6,076 nucleotides of DNA from an uncultured Helicobacteraceae bacterium (GTDB lineage Bacteria > Campylobacterota > Campylobacteria > Campylobacterales > UBA6016), in the NCBI GenBank assembly GCA_937973585.1, contig CALJKN010000005.1:1-6076 (forward strand), read 5' to 3'. Below, piece by piece: positions 5,079-6,076 of this stretch. The position numbers and the translations under genes are program-made. Every line of letters starts with the position of its first letter. Within the stretch, counting starts at the first letter, position 1. Under the pieces are notes generated by a model that did no database searches, was not told the origin of the DNA, and worked only from the letters and a program-made list of their open reading frames with translations.

Positions 5079-6076
5079 TAGGGTATATCGCCGCTTTTCT
5101 GGCTGCTCTGGTCACCGCCGGAATAGTCTCAATCCCGACCGACAAAGAGCTAAAATACGCATTTGAAAAGGCGAATACCCACGACGAACTGGCAAAGATT
5201 TACGAAGACTCCCTAAAACGAAAATACGACAAAAACGTTGAAAAAGACTACATCAAACTCCTCCTCCACGCAAAAAGAGTCGATGCGCCGCAAAAAACCA
5301 GAGATTACCTGAAAAAATACAAAGACACGGAGGTTATGGAGCGTTTTAGCGACTACTATATCCAGACAAAAGAGCCGACAAAAGCGGAGTATTGGCTCAT
5401 AAAAGCCTACGAGGCGACGAGGGACGGGAGGTTTTTGGACAAAAGAGTCTCCCTCTCTTATATGTTTGACGGGTTTTCGATAGATACCAAGAGGCTGTCC
5501 GCCGATCTCAAAGGCTCACCGCAACTTTTTAAAAATAAAAACCTGACGGATAAAATCCTCGGTTATCTATCCTATAAAAAAGATTTTGACGGCTACGCAG
5601 CGGCGGCAAATGCGGCTTATGAGGCGACAAAGGAGCCGTCTTATATTCAAAAACTCGTCGATATACACGGCTACACACAAAACCTAAAAGAGCAAAAAAA
5701 ATGGCTCAAACTCTCCTATGAAACAACAAAAGACTACAAAACTCTATACACCCTTTACGGCATGGGTGAAAAAGAGTATGCGGCATCAAATCTCGAAAAA
5801 AATATCGAAAACCTGCCGGATGACGGGGTGGCTCTTTTAAAAAATATATATCTTTGGAGCTCAAAAAACGATAGATACTATGAATTTATCAAAAAAAATA
5901 TCCCGATTCAAAAGTTGTCAGACGTAGACCTCCCGATTTTGGCAAAAATAGGTGCAGAAAAGGGGGATACAGAGATTGCGACGGGGTGTTACGATGAATT
6001 AATATCCAGAACAAAAAACGACAAATACCTACTGGATGCGGCGGAACTTATGGAGTATGCCGGAAAGCCGGAGTTG
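5075..6076 (+). CDS. pelB: PelB-like TPR protein, N-terminal part (runs off window)
   Basis: An open frame of 334 codons runs from the ATG at 5075 to the window end without a stop; the 3' end is missing. AGGG (5066-5069) lies five bases before the ATG, which overlaps the previous stop as ATGA, so translation is coupled. Residues about 2-19 (IGYIAAFLAALVTAGIV) are a hydrophobic membrane anchor or signal. The remainder is helical and built of degenerate tetratricopeptide-like repeats, for example KAEYWLIKAYEAT, YAAAANAAYEAT and QKKWLKLSYETT, which repeat a similar W/Y-L-x-x-A/S-Y-E-x-T pattern. In the Pel system PelB has periplasmic TPRs that bind PelA and a C-terminal outer-membrane beta-barrel for export. 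The barrel part would lie beyond the window. Assignment rests on position after the PelA-type genes, the N-terminal anchor and the TPR-like repeats. A different TPR scaffold protein is possible. Confidence 0.75.
   Translation, partial: MIGYIAAFLAALVTAGIVSIPTDKELKYAFEKANTHDELAKIYEDSLKRKYDKNVEKDYIKLLLHAKRVDAPQKTRDYLKKYKDTEVMERFSDYYIQTKEPTKAEYWLIKAYEATRDGRFLDKRVSLSYMFDGFSIDTKRLSADLKGSPQLFKNKNLTDKILGYLSYKKDFDGYAAAANAAYEATKEPSYIQKLVDIHGYTQNLKEQKKWLKLSYETTKDYKTLYTLYGMGEKEYAASNLEKNIENLPDDGVALLKNIYLWSSKNDRYYEFIKKNIPIQKLSDVDLPILAKIGAEKGDTEIATGCYDELISRTKNDKYLLDAAELMEYAGKPEL

Overview
The window looks like chromosomal DNA of a Gram-negative bacterium with AT-rich intergenic regions. It is probably a member of the Campylobacterota (Sulfurimonas/Sulfuricurvum-like). 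That placement is inferred from A-rich codon choice (AAA, ATA, AGA, AAAGAG strings), promoters with a -10 box but little -35, and the Pel-type genes. No taxonomic marker gene is present, so it is tentative.

Region 1 (1-321) is the end of a CRISPR array. It has five identical 29-bp repeats with four complete spacers of 35-37 bp. The repeats end in ATTGAAAC on the + strand, as in class 1 (type I/III) systems, so the array is probably read left to right, with its leader and cas genes outside the window. Region 2 (322-492) has no protein gene but is not empty. It holds an AT-rich hairpin that looks like a terminator for minus-strand transcripts (353-384), then a -10 box (389-394) exactly placed to start a compact, self-paired RNA (401-479) that ends in a T-run. 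I do not recognise this RNA family.

Region 3 (493-2061) is a divergent gene pair around a 90-bp intergenic region with two inverted repeats. Leftward is a ParA/MinD-type ATPase with an N-terminal extension that resembles a degenerate Mrr-type (PD-(D/E)XK fold) nuclease domain. Rightward is a small phage-CI-like helix-turn-helix protein with a C-terminal coiled coil. They look like an accessory cassette with its own regulator.

Region 4 (2064-6076) begins with a leftward stand-alone CheY-like receiver. Divergent from it is a tightly packed rightward operon for Pel exopolysaccharide: a secreted PelA-type glycoside hydrolase (2513-3298), a secreted PelA-type deacetylase (3261-5078, overlapping by 38 bp), and the start of a PelB-like TPR protein (from 5075, ATGA overlap, running off the window). 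PelA, a single protein in Pseudomonas, is here split into two exported proteins. Together these would trim and de-N-acetylate a GalNAc-rich polymer in the periplasm and guide it to the outer membrane. The polymerase and inner-membrane genes (pelC-G) would be expected downstream.

The best candidates for something undescribed are the 401-488 RNA beside the CRISPR array and the Mrr-like/ParA fusion with its CI-like neighbour.
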